Origin: Sinorhizobium meliloti 4H41
Lineage (GTDB): Bacteria; Pseudomonadota; Alphaproteobacteria; Rhizobiales; Rhizobiaceae
NCBI RefSeq assembly: GCF_000375585.1
Contig: NZ_AQWP01000007.1
Coordinates: 177,472-241,471 of the forward strand
Direction of reading: 5' to 3'
Length of the DNA: 64,000 nt
Every line of letters begins with the position of its first letter. Positions within the stretch are counted from its first letter, which is position 1. The position numbers and the translations under genes are program-made. Below, piece after piece: positions 19,856 to 29,284 of the stretch. Below the pieces are notes generated by a model that was not told the DNA's origin, did not search any database, and saw only the letters and a program-made list of their open reading frames with translations.

Positions 19856-20583
19856 TAGGCCGCGAGCAACAGACCCACCGCCACCACCACGGCTCGGATG
19901 ACCGCCTGCGGGACGCGTCGTGCCGCCCAGACGCCCATGTAGCCGCCAAGCGCTGCGCCCGGCACCATGATTGCCGCGTGCAGCCAGGAGACGACGCCGC
20001 CCGCAGCGAAAACCACGATGGCGATTGCGGCGATGACGATGGAGATGAAGTTCTTGAGTGCATTCAGCCGGTGATAGCCGCCGCCGGTGGCAAGTCCGAG
20101 CACGGCGAGCATCATGATGCCCATGCCGGCGCCGAAAAAGCCGCCATAGACGGAGGTCGCCAGCTGGCTCGCAACGCCCAGCGGTCCGATGCGATGCTCG
20201 TCACTGCGCGCCTTCGGCTTCAGGAGGGGGCCGGCGGCGAAGATCGCCGTTGCCGCGATCAGCAACCAGGGCACCATCGCACGGAAGGCCGGATTGGAGA
20301 GCGACAGAAGCAGGAGGGCGCCGGCGAGCCCGCCGATCGCCGAAATGATGCCAAGGACGATGGCGTTCTTCCGGTCGGCGCGGATCTCCTTGGCATAGGC
20401 AAGCGTCGACGTGATATAGCCGGGGAACTGGATGATGGACGAGGTCGCGTTGGCGACGATCGGCGGGAGCCCGCCAAGCGTCATCGCTCCGAAAGTCAGG
20501 AAGGTGCCGCCACCGGCAATGGCATTGACGACGCCGGACAGGAAGCCGGCGACGAAGAGCAAAAAGACCTGGAGCAACGTCAT
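19837..20583 (-). CDS. TauE/SafE (TSUP) family membrane permease
   Basis: A 248-residue protein with about eight hydrophobic helices. The TSUP signature is visible twice: [21 protein letters not shown] near residues 14-34 and [16 protein letters not shown] in the second half. Members export sulfite, sulfonates or other small anions; the substrate here is unknown. The ATG at 20583 has a GGGGGAAAG ribosome site. It is wedged between trmD and rplS on the opposite strand and converges on trmD with a 19-base overlap. Confidence 0.9.
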   Translation of the reverse strand: MTLLQVFLLFVAGFLSGVVNAIAGGGTFLTFGAMTLGGLPPIVANATSSIIQFPGYITSTLAYAKEIRADRKNAIVLGIISAIGGLAGALLLLSLSNPAFRAMVPWLLIAATAIFAAGPLLKPKARSDEHRIGPLGVASQLATSVYGGFFGAGMGIMMLAVLGLATGGGYHRLNALKNFISIVIAAIAIVVFAAGGVVSWLHAAIMVPGAALGGYMGVWAARRVPQAVIRAVVVAVGLLLAAYYFFTG

Positions 20584-20780
20584 GACTTTCCCCCGAAACG
20601 CGTGAATCGGGATAGCCGGTGGCGCGGTCGACCGCAAGTCCGTGGGGAGGGGCATTCTTGAGGCGGGAGCGCGACAAAATCCGCTTTCGGGGATGACAAG
20701 GCCGGCCATATGGTGTATGTGCCGGCCCGGTTCGGGTTCCTTGCCCGTCGACCGTCAACAAAGAATGGCGAATACGCTCC

Positions 20781-20822
20781 TGCCGCAAATGCGGCAAGGC
20801 CTGAAGGAAAGTCCGACAGGCC
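20781..20822 (+). promoter_or_regulatory. Tandem stem-loops, candidate L19 leader
   Basis: Two adjacent hairpins lie in the rplS 5' region: TGCCGC-AAAT-GCGGCA (20781-20796) and GGCCTG...CAGGCC (20798-20822). They end 47 bases before the rplS ATG. Ribosomal protein leaders with small stacked hairpins are known for autoregulation, including by L19 in other phyla. The assignment is speculative. Confidence 0.35.
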
Positions 20823-20869
20823 GATAGAGAGCGCTCTGGCTGTTTCAGAAAAACGCAAAGGTTAGACCG

Positions 20870-21403
20870 ATGAACATCATCCAGCAGCTGGAAGCCGAAC
20901 AGGCCGCCAAGATCGCCGCAAAGCGCACCCTTCCCGAATTCTCCCCGGGCGACACCGTCCGCGTCAATGTACGCGTTGTCGAAGGCAACCGCACCCGCGT
21001 ACAGGCTTACGAAGGCGTCTGCATCGCCCGCTCCGGCGGCGGCATCAACGAGAGCTTCACCGTTCGCAAGATTTCCTACGGTGAAGGCGTCGAGCGCGTA
21101 TTTCCCGTCTACTCCCCGCTCGTCGAGAGCGTCGACGTGGTTCGCCGCGGTAAGGTGCGCCGCGCCAAGCTCTACTATCTGCGCGACCGCCGCGGCAAGT
21201 CGGCTCGTATCGTCGAGAACACCGGCACCCGCGCCCGCAAGCTGAACGACGCCGAGCGTCAGGCCGTTGTCGAGGAGAAGGCACGCATCGAGGCTGAAAA
21301 GGTCGCAGCCGCCCAGGCTCTGGCCGCCGAGAAGGCAGCAGCCGAAGCCGCTGAGGCAAAGGCGGCGGAAGAAGCAAAGGCTGCGGAAGCTGCAGCAGAA
21401 TAA
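20870..21403 (+). CDS. rplS: 50S ribosomal protein L19
   Basis: A 177-residue L19. The conserved core includes [31 protein letters not shown] and [36 protein letters not shown]. The C-terminal 60 residues are an Ala/Glu/Lys-rich extension common in rhizobia. The TauE/SafE gene on the other strand separates it from trmD, so it must have its own promoter in 20584-20869. A terminator follows. Confidence 0.97.
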   Translation: MNIIQQLEAEQAAKIAAKRTLPEFSPGDTVRVNVRVVEGNRTRVQAYEGVCIARSGGGINESFTVRKISYGEGVERVFPVYSPLVESVDVVRRGKVRRAKLYYLRDRRGKSARIVENTGTRARKLNDAERQAVVEEKARIEAEKVAAAQALAAEKAAAEAAEAKAAEEAKAAEAAAE

Positions 21404-21430
21404 GTTTTCAACTCTTCGGAGTTGTGCGGA

Positions 21431-21459
21431 AAGGCGGCCCTCGGGCCGCCTTTCTTTTT
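21431..21459 (+). terminator. Intrinsic terminator of rplS
   Basis: AAGGCGGCCC (21431-21440) pairs with GGGCCGCCTT (21443-21452) and is followed by TCTTTTT. It starts 27 bases after the rplS stop. Confidence 0.88.
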
Positions 21460-21529
21460 GGTTATCGGCCGCTTGTGTTCCCCATAGATTTTATGACATT
21501 TTCTGTCGCCACAATCTGGGAGTTCCTCA

Positions 21530-22339
21530 ATGACAATTCTTCGCCACGTGCTTGCAGGCATTGCCGCAGTTCTTGCCGTTCCATTCGCAGTCCCGGCGCC
21601 CGTTTTCGCCAGCGACCTGCCCGACCTCGGTGGCAAGACGGTCGTCGTGGTGACGGAGAACGCCTATCCGCCGCTGCAGTTCGTCGATCCGAAATCCGGT
21701 CAGGCCATCGGTTGGGAATATGACGCGATGAACGAAATCGCCAAGCGCTTGAATTTCAAGGTCGAGTATCAGAACACGAGCTGGGACGCGATGATCCAGG
21801 CGGTTTCCGACAGTCAATACCAGATCGGCATGACCGGAATCACCATCAAGGACGACCGCAAGGAGAAGGTCGATTTTTCGGATCCCTATATGCGCTCGCA
21901 GCAGTTCATGCTGGTGCGCGGCGACGAGACCCGGTTCGACGACGCCAAGAGCTTCGCCGCGCTCGAAAGCGGTCTGGTCGGCGCCCAGCCCGGCACTTCG
22001 CCTTTCTACACGGCCGTCTACGAGGTTCTCGACGGCAACGAGCAGAACCCGCGCATCAAGCTGTTCGAAACCTTCGGTGCGACGGTGCAGGCGCTGAAGG
22101 CCGGCGACGTCGATCTGGTCTTGACCGACAGTGTCGCGGCCAAGGGGTATGTCGAATCCTCCGACGGCCAGCTCAAGGTGGTCGGCGAGCCGCTCGGCAC
22201 CGAGGATTTCGGCTTCATCTTCCCGAAGGGATCGGAACTCGTGGCGCCGGTCAATGCCGCCATAAAGGCGCTCAAGGAGGACGGCACCTTCGACGCGCTC
22301 AACAAGAAGTGGTTCCTCGACTACAAGATGGGCGGCTGA
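21530..22339 (+). CDS. Amino-acid ABC transporter substrate-binding protein
   Basis: A 269-residue periplasmic protein of the SBP_bac_3 family. It has a signal peptide ([20 protein letters not shown]) cleaved near residue 27, then [37 protein letters not shown] and [22 protein letters not shown], the standard polar amino-acid binding fold. It is followed by a strong hairpin (22358-22381) and a permease. No ATPase gene follows, so energy must come from an ATPase encoded elsewhere. The ligand is not determined. Confidence 0.92.
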   Translation: MTILRHVLAGIAAVLAVPFAVPAPVFASDLPDLGGKTVVVVTENAYPPLQFVDPKSGQAIGWEYDAMNEIAKRLNFKVEYQNTSWDAMIQAVSDSQYQIGMTGITIKDDRKEKVDFSDPYMRSQQFMLVRGDETRFDDAKSFAALESGLVGAQPGTSPFYTAVYEVLDGNEQNPRIKLFETFGATVQALKAGDVDLVLTDSVAAKGYVESSDGQLKVVGEPLGTEDFGFIFPKGSELVAPVNAAIKALKEDGTFDALNKKWFLDYKMGG

Positions 22340-22357
22340 CCGCGGAACGGGATAAAC

Positions 22358-22381
22358 ACATGGGCGGTTTTCCGCCCATGT
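22358..22381 (+). promoter_or_regulatory. Intercistronic stem-loop after the binding-protein gene
   Basis: Ten-bp perfect arms, ACATGGGCGG (22358-22367) and CCGCCCATGT (22372-22381), flank a TTTT loop, with further GGGA/TCCC pairing outside. There is no T-run, so it is more likely to protect the upstream message than to terminate fully. This would give more binding protein than permease. Confidence 0.7.
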
Positions 22382-22406
22382 CCCGCTTCCCCTTATTGGA
22401 ATTGCA

Positions 22407-23228
22407 ATGACGCCGATCCAATCATCCGACGCTTCCGGGAAGGGCGATTATCCCTGGTGGCTTATCGCCCTTCTCGTTATCGCTGCGGCACTGGCCGTGG
22501 TCATCGCCGCCAATGATATCTTCACGCAGGTGTTCACCGTCGTCCTGAAGGGGTTGGGCGTCACCGTTTTCGTCACTCTCGTCGGATTCGTGCTCGCAAC
22601 GGTGCTCGGCCTCGGCGTGGCCCTGATGGCGCTTTCCGAGCACGTGGTCCTGCGTCAGATCGCGCGCTTCTATACGGAAGTCATCCGCGGCGTACCGATC
22701 CTCGTGCTGCTGTTCTATATCGCCTTCGTCGGCGCGCCTGCGCTGGTGACGATCGCGAATTTCCTGTCGGCGCCGTTGATTTCGGCGGGCTGGATCGAGC
22801 CGTTCGTCGTTCGCGACGTGTCGCTGATGTGGCGGGCGATCATGGCGCTGATGATCGGCTATTCGGCCTTCATCGCCGAAGTCTTCCGCGCCGGCATCCA
22901 GTCGGTCGACAAGGGCCAGGTGGAGGCGGCAAAGGCGCTCGGGCTCTCCCGCTACCAGCGCTTTCGCCTCGTCGTCTTTCCGCAGGCGATCCGCGTCATC
23001 CTGCCGCCGCTCGGCAACGACTTCGTGGCGATGGTCAAGGATTCCTCCCTCGTCTCGGTGCTCGGCGTCGCCGACATCACCCAGATGGGCAAGGTCTATG
23101 CCTCGGGCTCCTTCCGCTTCTTCGAGACCTATTCCATCGTCGCCTATGTCTATCTCGTGCTGACGATAGGACTGTCGCTGGCCCTTCGGGCGGTCGAGCG
23201 GCGGTTGAGGCGGTCGCAAGTCCGGTAG
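22407..23228 (+). CDS. Amino-acid ABC transporter permease
   Basis: A 273-residue inner-membrane protein of the HisM/GlnP type. After an N-terminal helix it shows FYTEVIRGVPILVLLFYIAFVG and the EAA loop EAAKALGLSRYQRFRLVVFPQAIRVILPPLGNDFVAMVKDSSLVSVLG, which contacts the ATPase. It is the only permease of this pair and may form a homodimer. The next gene is convergent, so the operon ends here without a nucleotide-binding subunit. Confidence 0.93.
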   Translation: MTPIQSSDASGKGDYPWWLIALLVIAAALAVVIAANDIFTQVFTVVLKGLGVTVFVTLVGFVLATVLGLGVALMALSEHVVLRQIARFYTEVIRGVPILVLLFYIAFVGAPALVTIANFLSAPLISAGWIEPFVVRDVSLMWRAIMALMIGYSAFIAEVFRAGIQSVDKGQVEAAKALGLSRYQRFRLVVFPQAIRVILPPLGNDFVAMVKDSSLVSVLGVADITQMGKVYASGSFRFFETYSIVAYVYLVLTIGLSLALRAVERRLRRSQVR

Positions 23229-23276
23229 GCAGAAGGGGTACTGCACCTCCAACGCTGCCGTCACAGGTCCGCCCGC

Positions 23277-25127
23277 TCAGCCCTCGATTTCCTCGCGCAG
23301 CATTTCCAGTTCGAGCCATTCCTCTTCCATGCGCGTGAGGTCCGTCCTGAGCTTCTCGAGCTCGGCGGCGAGCCTGGCAAAGCCGTTCGGGTCGCGCGAG
23401 AATAGGTCGGGATCCGCCATCTTCTCTTCTCGCTTCGCGATCTCCGCCTCCGATCTGGCAATCTCCTTCGGCAGGTTCTCGAGTGCGAATTTCTGCTTGA
23501 AGGAGAGCTTGCCTTTCGCCTTCTGAGGTTCGCTCGGCAAGGGGGAGGCGCCGCTCGATCTGGCCTTTTCGGCTTTTTCGCTCCGGCGCCTTTCCTCGAC
23601 TGCGCCGCGGCGCTGCGCCATCATGTCGGAGTAGCCGCCGGCATATTCGATCCAGCGACCATCGGGCGCCTCCGGGTTGGCCGGCGCGATGGTCGAGGTC
23701 ACGGTACGGTCGAGGAAATCGCGGTCGTGGCTGACCAGGATCACCGTTCCGGAAAATCCGGCAACGATCTCCTGCAGCAGATCCAGCGTCTCGATATCGA
23801 GATCGTTGGTCGGTTCGTCGAGGATCAGGAGGTTGGTCGGGCGTGCCAGGATGCGGGCGAGCATGAGACGCGCGCGTTCGCCGCCGGACAGATCGCGGAT
23901 GGGCGTTCGCGCCTGCTCCGGCTGGAAGAGGAATTCCTTCATGTAGCCGGTGACATGGCGCTGCTCGCCATTGACGAGGAGGGTCTCGCCGCGCCCGTCG
24001 GTCAGATAATGCGCCAGCGTCTCGTCGAGGTTCAGTTCCTCGCGTTTCTGGTCGAGCGTGGCGATCTCCAAATTGGTGCCTAGCTTGACGCTGCCCGTGT
24101 CCGGCGCGAGCTGACCGGTCAGGAGCTTCAGCAGCGTCGTCTTGCCGGCGCCGTTCGGCCCGACGAGGCCGATGCGGTCGCCGCGGTGGACACGGATCGA
24201 GAACGGCGCGACGATCGTGCGATCGCCATAGGCCTTGGTGATCTTTTCCGCCTCGATGACGAGCTTGCCCGATTCCCTGGCGTCGGCAACGGTGGCCTGG
24301 ACCGTACCCTGCGGCCCCTTGTGCCCGCGATGGCGGGCGCGCATGTCCTGCAGCTCCCCGAGCCGACGCATGTTGCGCTTGCGCCTTGCGGTCACGCCGT
24401 AGCGCAGCCAGTGCTCTTCGCGCTCGATCGCCTTACCGAGCTTGTGCTGCTCGAGCTCTTCCGCCTCCAGCACCTCGTCGCGCCAGGCCTCGAAATGCGC
24501 AAAGCCGCGATCGAGGCGGCGCGATTGGCCGCGGTCCAGCCAGACCGTCGCCGTCGATACCTTTTCGAGGAAGCGACGGTCGTGCGAGATCAGCACGAGC
24601 GCCGAACGGCTGCGGACGAGCTCGTCTTCCAGCCATTCGATCGTCGGCAGATCGAGATGGTTCGTCGGCTCGTCGAGAAGCAGAATGTCGGGCTCCGGCG
24701 CAAGCACACGGGCAAGGGCGGCACGACGTGCCTCGCCGCCGGAAAGGCGCGTCGGCTCTTCCTCCCCGGTCAGCCCCAGATGCTGCAGCAGGTAGGCGAC
24801 CCGGTAGGGATCGTCGCCTGGCCCGAGGCCGGCTTCGGCATAGGCCTGAACCGTATCGAAGCCGTCGAAGTCGGGCGCCTGGTGCAGATAGCGGATCGTC
24901 ACCGATGGATGCCGGAAGATCTCGCCCGACTGGGGTTCTGCAATTCCGGCGGCGATCTTCATCAGCGTCGATTTGCCCGAACCATTGCGGCCTACGAGGC
25001 AGATGCGATCGCCGGGCTCGACCTGCAGGCCCGCACCCGCAAGCAGCGGCGTGCCGCCGAAGGTCAGTAGAATGTCGTCAAGCTTCAGGATGGGAGGCGC
25101 CAAGGCATCAGGCTCCGGAAAGATCAT
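23277..25127 (-). CDS. ABC-F family ATPase (Uup-like)
   Basis: A 616-residue soluble protein with two ABC cassettes and no membrane segments. Walker A motifs are GRNGSGKST (near 48) and GPNGAGKTT (near 325), with LSGGE signatures and LLLDEPTNHLD / LILDEPTNDLD Walker B motifs. The linker and the charged C-terminal coiled region (KLSFKQKFALENLPKEIARSEAEIAKRE) match Uup/EttA-type ABC-F proteins, which act on ribosomes or DNA structures rather than in transport. The start lies inside the thiamine pyrophosphokinase gene (20-base overlap), so the two are coupled. Confidence 0.93.
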   Translation of the reverse strand: MIFPEPDALAPPILKLDDILLTFGGTPLLAGAGLQVEPGDRICLVGRNGSGKSTLMKIAAGIAEPQSGEIFRHPSVTIRYLHQAPDFDGFDTVQAYAEAGLGPGDDPYRVAYLLQHLGLTGEEEPTRLSGGEARRAALARVLAPEPDILLLDEPTNHLDLPTIEWLEDELVRSRSALVLISHDRRFLEKVSTATVWLDRGQSRRLDRGFAHFEAWRDEVLEAEELEQHKLGKAIEREEHWLRYGVTARRKRNMRRLGELQDMRARHRGHKGPQGTVQATVADARESGKLVIEAEKITKAYGDRTIVAPFSIRVHRGDRIGLVGPNGAGKTTLLKLLTGQLAPDTGSVKLGTNLEIATLDQKREELNLDETLAHYLTDGRGETLLVNGEQRHVTGYMKEFLFQPEQARTPIRDLSGGERARLMLARILARPTNLLILDEPTNDLDIETLDLLQEIVAGFSGTVILVSHDRDFLDRTVTSTIAPANPEAPDGRWIEYAGGYSDMMAQRRGAVEERRRSEKAEKARSSGASPLPSEPQKAKGKLSFKQKFALENLPKEIARSEAEIAKREEKMADPDLFSRDPNGFARLAAELEKLRTDLTRMEEEWLELEMLREEIEG

Positions 25128-25758
25128 AGGGGCGGGCGAGAACGACGGCCCGGCCGGATTTCAGGGTCAAGCGGACCGTGCCATCCGCGATGTTCGAAAT
25201 GGTGCGCGACGAGCCGAAGGGCAAATGAAAATCCTTCAGCGGGTAGCGCACGTTCTCGATCGAAAGACCGTCAAGATCGGCAAAGCCGAGGATCGAGAAG
25301 AGGCTGCCTTTCGGCAGCTCGATCTCCTGCGAGCCGGGCAGCAGCGGATAGGCCTCCTCCTCGCCGGAGGTCATCATCACCGCAACGCCGCTCTGGGCAA
25401 GCGCGACGGTACCGAGGAGATGCAGGAAAGCATGGTCGCTGCGCGCGCCGCCGAGTCCGCCCGCGAAGACGAGCGAGGTCGCGCCACGCTCGAGGGCTGC
25501 CTCGACGGCGATCTCCCCGTCGGTCGCGTTCTTGGCAGCTGGATGGCGTTCGCGCGGGACGCCGGCAAACTCCGCCAGAAGCGCCTCATCCGTGGAATCG
25601 AAATCGCCGACCCAGAGATCGGGAACGATCCCCAGCGTCCTTGCATGGCGCATGCCGCCGTCGGCGGCGACGAAGCGGCTGCCTTCGAGCTGTCGAGCGA
25701 GCCGGTCTGTCGGCGTCAGCGCGCCGCCGAGCAGGATGGTGAAGGGTGATCGGGTCAT
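25108..25758 (-). CDS. thiN: Thiamine pyrophosphokinase
   Basis: A 216-residue enzyme that makes thiamine diphosphate from thiamine and ATP in the cytoplasm. Family motifs are visible: VAADGGMRHARTLGIVPDLWVGDFDST (near 30-56), NATDGEIAVEAAL, and GGLGGARSDHAFLHLLG, which bind ATP/Mg and thiamine; the C-terminal SNIADGTVRLTLKSG is typical. It lies close to the thiBPQ importer, giving an import-and-activate pair for thiamine salvage. The ABC-F gene overlaps its 3' end. Confidence 0.93.
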   Translation of the reverse strand: MTRSPFTILLGGALTPTDRLARQLEGSRFVAADGGMRHARTLGIVPDLWVGDFDSTDEALLAEFAGVPRERHPAAKNATDGEIAVEAALERGATSLVFAGGLGGARSDHAFLHLLGTVALAQSGVAVMMTSGEEEAYPLLPGSQEIELPKGSLFSILGFADLDGLSIENVRYPLKDFHLPFGSSRTISNIADGTVRLTLKSGRAVVLARPYDLSGA

Positions 25759-25835
25759 GGCAGAAGCCCATAGCGCAAAGCAGCGGCGAAGGAAAAGGGC
25801 TCCGGCTGCTGTTTTGCGAACGCATGCTGCGCGGA

Positions 25836-26321
25836 TCAGGTTCCGGACGCCGGATCCCCGGGAAAGAGCATGCCGTCGTAGATGCCGGGCGTCGACCCGG
25901 CGATCTCCACCGCACCCACCGCACGGGCATAGAATTCGGCAGGGCCGACGCCGCCGATGATCGCATATGCATAGCCGGCGGCGCGCATGGATAGCAGGCT
26001 TTCGACGAGCAGGGCCTCGCCGATGCCCTTGCCGCGCATAGTCTCGTCAACTCCGGTCGGACCGAAGAAGCCGAGCGCGGTTACGTCATGGCAGGCAAAG
26101 CCCACGATCCGGTCCCGATGGTGAGCGACATGGATGCGCGCCGGCGTCGAGGAGAAGGCGGTTTCGGCCTCGCCGGCCCACCCGGTCCCGAAGCGCTCCT
26201 CGATCCAGGGAATGACGGCCCGCCGCTCGGCCGCAAGCGCCCGGCGGATGCGGATGTCGGGGTCGAGACGCGATGGGCGGCCCTCGGGCAAGGCATAGAG
26301 GCGGACGAGCATGTCTGGCAT
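25836..26321 (-). CDS. GNAT family N-acetyltransferase
   Basis: A 161-residue acetyltransferase. The acetyl-CoA site (motif A) is visible as GVDETMRGKGIGEALLVESLLSMRAAGY near residues 90-117, preceded by the strand HHRDRIVGFACHD. FYARAVGA in the C-terminal part is the usual motif B region. The acceptor substrate is unknown. The start at 26321 (MPDMLVRLY) is preferred over a longer frame; a Met three codons later is also possible. It is divergent from the thi operon. Confidence 0.82.
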   Translation of the reverse strand: MPDMLVRLYALPEGRPSRLDPDIRIRRALAAERRAVIPWIEERFGTGWAGEAETAFSSTPARIHVAHHRDRIVGFACHDVTALGFFGPTGVDETMRGKGIGEALLVESLLSMRAAGYAYAIIGGVGPAEFYARAVGAVEIAGSTPGIYDGMLFPGDPASGT

Positions 26322-26457
26322 GAAATTGTCTCCGCTTTCGGCGAACAAACTGCGCCGGCAATTGTTTGACTTTTAATAGCGCGGCTGACGCGGACGGCAA
26401 ACGCCCCTGCTGAAACTCAGCTTGCCTAAGCCGTCGCCGGAAGCTAAATCTCTTGCT

Positions 26458-26560
26458 GCTCTAACGGGGTGCCCTGGTCGGCTTTTGCGACCGTGGCTGA
26501 GAGGCTTCGAGCCAACCCGCGGAACCTGATCCGGCTCATACCGGCGGAGGGATTAGAAGC
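26458..26560 (+). ncRNA. TPP riboswitch (THI element)
   Basis: The conserved strings are all present: ACGGGGTGCC at 26464-26473, GGCTGAGAG around 26495-26503 (the HMP-binding CUGAGA), and ACCTGATCC around 26524-26532 with CCGGCGGAGGGATTAG after it. TCTAA (26460-26464) pairs with TTAGA (26553-26557) as P1. It precedes thiB by about 57 bases and should turn off the transporter when thiamine diphosphate is abundant, probably by blocking the GGGAGAGG ribosome site at about 26600. Confidence 0.96.
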
Positions 26561-26616
26561 GATCGGACCGATACGCGCTTTTCCCATGCAGCAACAACAA
26601 AGGGAGAGGTGCCAGA

Positions 26617-27645
26617 ATGTCCAATTCACTCCATCGAAAGATCCTTGGCCGGCTTGCGATCGCCGCAGCTTCGATCGCGGTATTTTCCGTGAGCGCGGCG
26701 GCCGCGGAAAAAACCCTGACGGTCTATACCTATGAGAGCTTCATCACCGAATGGGGGCCGGGCGCCAAGGTGGCGGAAGCGTTCGAGAAGACCTGCGACT
26801 GCAAGGTCGACTATGTAGGCGTTGCCGACGGGGTCGAACTCCTGACGCGGCTGAAGCTCGAAGGTCAGGGATCCAAGGCCGACATCGTACTCGGTCTCGA
26901 CACCAATCTGGTGGCGGAGGCGAAAGCGACCGGCTTCTTCGCGCCGCACGGCGCCGATACCGCCTCCGTCAAGGTCCCGGGCGGCTTCTCCGACGACACC
27001 TTCATACCGTATGACTACGGCCATTTCGCCGTTGTCTACGACACCGAGACGCTGAAGGATCCACCGAAGAGCCTCAAGGAACTGGTCGAGGGCGATCCGT
27101 CGCAGAAGATCGTCATCGAGGACCCGCGGACCTCAACCCCCGGCCTCGGCCTCCTGCTGTGGGTGAAGTCGGTCTATGGCGACCAGGCCGGCCAGGCCTG
27201 GTCGCAGCTCAAGGACCGCGTGCTGACGGTCACGCCGGGCTGGTCGGAAGCCTATGGCCTCTTCACGAAGGGCGAGGCCCCGATGGTTCTCTCCTACACG
27301 ACCTCGCCCGCCTATCACATGGTGGCGGAAAACACCGAGCGCTACCAGGCGGCCCCCTTCGCCGAAGGCCATTATATCCAGATCGAAGTCGCCGCATTGA
27401 CGAAGAATGCGAAGGACCCGGAACTCGCCCGGAGCTTCCTGACCTTCATGATCGGCCCGGAATTCCAGTCGATCATCCCGACGACCAACTGGATGATGCC
27501 GGTGACCGCGACCAAGGAGCCGCTGCCGGAAGCCTTCAGCAAGCTCGTCGACCCGCAAAAGACGCTCCTCATTCCCGCCGAGGAGGTCGCCGCCAACCGC
27601 AAGGCCTGGGTCGACGAATGGCTGGCCGCCATGAGCCGGAACTGA
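26617..27645 (+). CDS. thiB: Thiamine ABC transporter substrate-binding protein ThiB
   Basis: A 342-residue periplasmic protein with a signal peptide ([18 protein letters not shown], cut near residue 30). [33 protein letters not shown] and [11 protein letters not shown] are typical of ThiB/TbpA, which bind thiamine, its phosphate and diphosphate. It is the first gene under the TPP riboswitch. ThiP follows after 31 bases. Confidence 0.96.
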   Translation: MSNSLHRKILGRLAIAAASIAVFSVSAAAAEKTLTVYTYESFITEWGPGAKVAEAFEKTCDCKVDYVGVADGVELLTRLKLEGQGSKADIVLGLDTNLVAEAKATGFFAPHGADTASVKVPGGFSDDTFIPYDYGHFAVVYDTETLKDPPKSLKELVEGDPSQKIVIEDPRTSTPGLGLLLWVKSVYGDQAGQAWSQLKDRVLTVTPGWSEAYGLFTKGEAPMVLSYTTSPAYHMVAENTERYQAAPFAEGHYIQIEVAALTKNAKDPELARSFLTFMIGPEFQSIIPTTNWMMPVTATKEPLPEAFSKLVDPQKTLLIPAEEVAANRKAWVDEWLAAMSRN

Positions 27646-27676
27646 GGCCGGATTGTCCGGCACGAAGGAAAGCAAG

Positions 27677-29284
27677 ATGACAATCGCCGCCGGGGCCTTC
27701 GCCTTCGGCGGCATCCTGCTTTTCGTCGGCCTCGCCGGCGCGGCACTGCTTGCCCAGTCGGCCGGCAGCGCCGGCGCCGGTCCGCTTTTCGATGCCTATA
27801 TCTGGCGCATCACACGCTTCACGCTGCTGCAGGCCAGCCTCTCGACGCTTCTTGCCATCCTTTTCGCGATACCGGTGGCCCGGGCACTTGCCCGCCAGGC
27901 TTCGTTCCCCGGCCGCATCTGGGTGCTGCGGCTTCTGGCGCTGCCACTCGGCCTGCCGGCGATCGTCGCCGCACTCGGGCTGATCGAAATCTGGGGCCGG
28001 CAGGGGCTCTTGAACAGGGTGCTTTCGGCAGGCGGGCTGGAGCAGCCGGTCAGCATCTATGGCCTCTCCGGCATTCTCATTGCCCATGTCTTCTTCAACA
28101 TGCCGCTCGCCGCACGCTTGATGCTTGCCGGCATCGAGCGCATTCCGGCCGAATACTGGCGCAGCTGCGCCAATCTCGGCATGGGTTCCTTCGCCACCTT
28201 TCGCTTCATCGAGTGGCCGGTGATCCGTGGATTGCTTCCCGGCATCGCCGGGCTCATCTTCATGCTCTGCGCCACCAGCTTCACGCTCGTGCTGACGCTT
28301 GGCGGGGGGCCGGCCGCGAGCACGCTCGAAGTGGCGATCTACCAGGCGCTGCGCTTCGACTTCGACCCGCCGCGGGCGATCGCCCTTTCGGCACTTCAGG
28401 TCGCCCTTACCGGAGCGCTGCTTCTCGTCTTGAAATTGATCGCGCCGGCGCCGCTGGAGGGAGAGACGAGCGGCAGGGCCATCCGGCGTTTCGACGGCGC
28501 GAGCGGTCTGTCGCGGCTTGCCGACCGTATCTGGCTGGTACTCGCCGTCATCCTCGTCGGCCTGCCCTTTGCGGCTATCGCCTATAGCGGATCGAAGGCC
28601 GACCTCTTCCGTCTCGTGAACGAGCCGGCATTCCGTCGGGCGCTCGCCATGAGCGCGACGATCGCCCTTGTCTCCGCCACGATTTCGGTCGTCATCGCGG
28701 CGCTGATGATCCGTACCGAACGCCTCGCGCTGGCGCGGCGGCGCCCGGGTCCCGCGGCTCGCCTCTTTGCCGGAGGGATCGGCGCAAGCACCTCCTTCAT
28801 ACTGCTCGTGCCTCCCGTCGTGCTCGGCGCCGGATGGTTCCTGCTCCTGAGGCCGTTCGGCGACGTCGCCCGTTTCGCGCCGGCCGTCGTCGTCGCCATC
28901 AATGCGCTGATGGCGCTTCCCTTCGTTCACCGGGTGCTGGCGCCGGCCATGGCGACGCATGCCGCTCGCACCGCGCGCCTTGCCGCGAGCCTCGGCATCG
29001 GGGGCTTCCACCGCCTGCTGTGGATCGACTGGCCGGGTCTGCGCAAACCTCTCTTCGTCGCCTTTTCCTTTGCCATGGCCCTCTCGCTCGGCGATCTGGG
29101 AGCCGTCGCTCTTTTCGGCTCCGAGGACATGGTAACCCTCCCTTATCTGCTCTATAGCCGGATGGGCAGCTATCGCACCGCGGATGCGGCCGGACTGGCG
29201 CTGGTTCTCGGCCTTCTCTGCCTTGTCCTGACGGTGCTCGGCACGGCGGGAGAGGAGAGGCGGCCGGAGGGTAAATACACATGA
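27677..29284 (+). CDS. thiP: Thiamine ABC transporter permease ThiP
   Basis: A 535-residue double-length permease with about 12 helices and two EAA loops, one near RIPAEYWRSCANLGMGSFATFRFIEWP and one near AARTARLAASLGIGGFHRLLWIDWP, so one chain replaces a permease dimer as usual for ThiP. I chose the ATG at 27677, which has a GAAGGAAAG ribosome site; a TTG 8 codons upstream is in the same frame. The end overlaps thiQ. Confidence 0.95.
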   Translation: MTIAAGAFAFGGILLFVGLAGAALLAQSAGSAGAGPLFDAYIWRITRFTLLQASLSTLLAILFAIPVARALARQASFPGRIWVLRLLALPLGLPAIVAALGLIEIWGRQGLLNRVLSAGGLEQPVSIYGLSGILIAHVFFNMPLAARLMLAGIERIPAEYWRSCANLGMGSFATFRFIEWPVIRGLLPGIAGLIFMLCATSFTLVLTLGGGPAASTLEVAIYQALRFDFDPPRAIALSALQVALTGALLLVLKLIAPAPLEGETSGRAIRRFDGASGLSRLADRIWLVLAVILVGLPFAAIAYSGSKADLFRLVNEPAFRRALAMSATIALVSATISVVIAALMIRTERLALARRRPGPAARLFAGGIGASTSFILLVPPVVLGAGWFLLLRPFGDVARFAPAVVVAINALMALPFVHRVLAPAMATHAARTARLAASLGIGGFHRLLWIDWPGLRKPLFVAFSFAMALSLGDLGAVALFGSEDMVTLPYLLYSRMGSYRTADAAGLALVLGLLCLVLTVLGTAGEERRPEGKYT

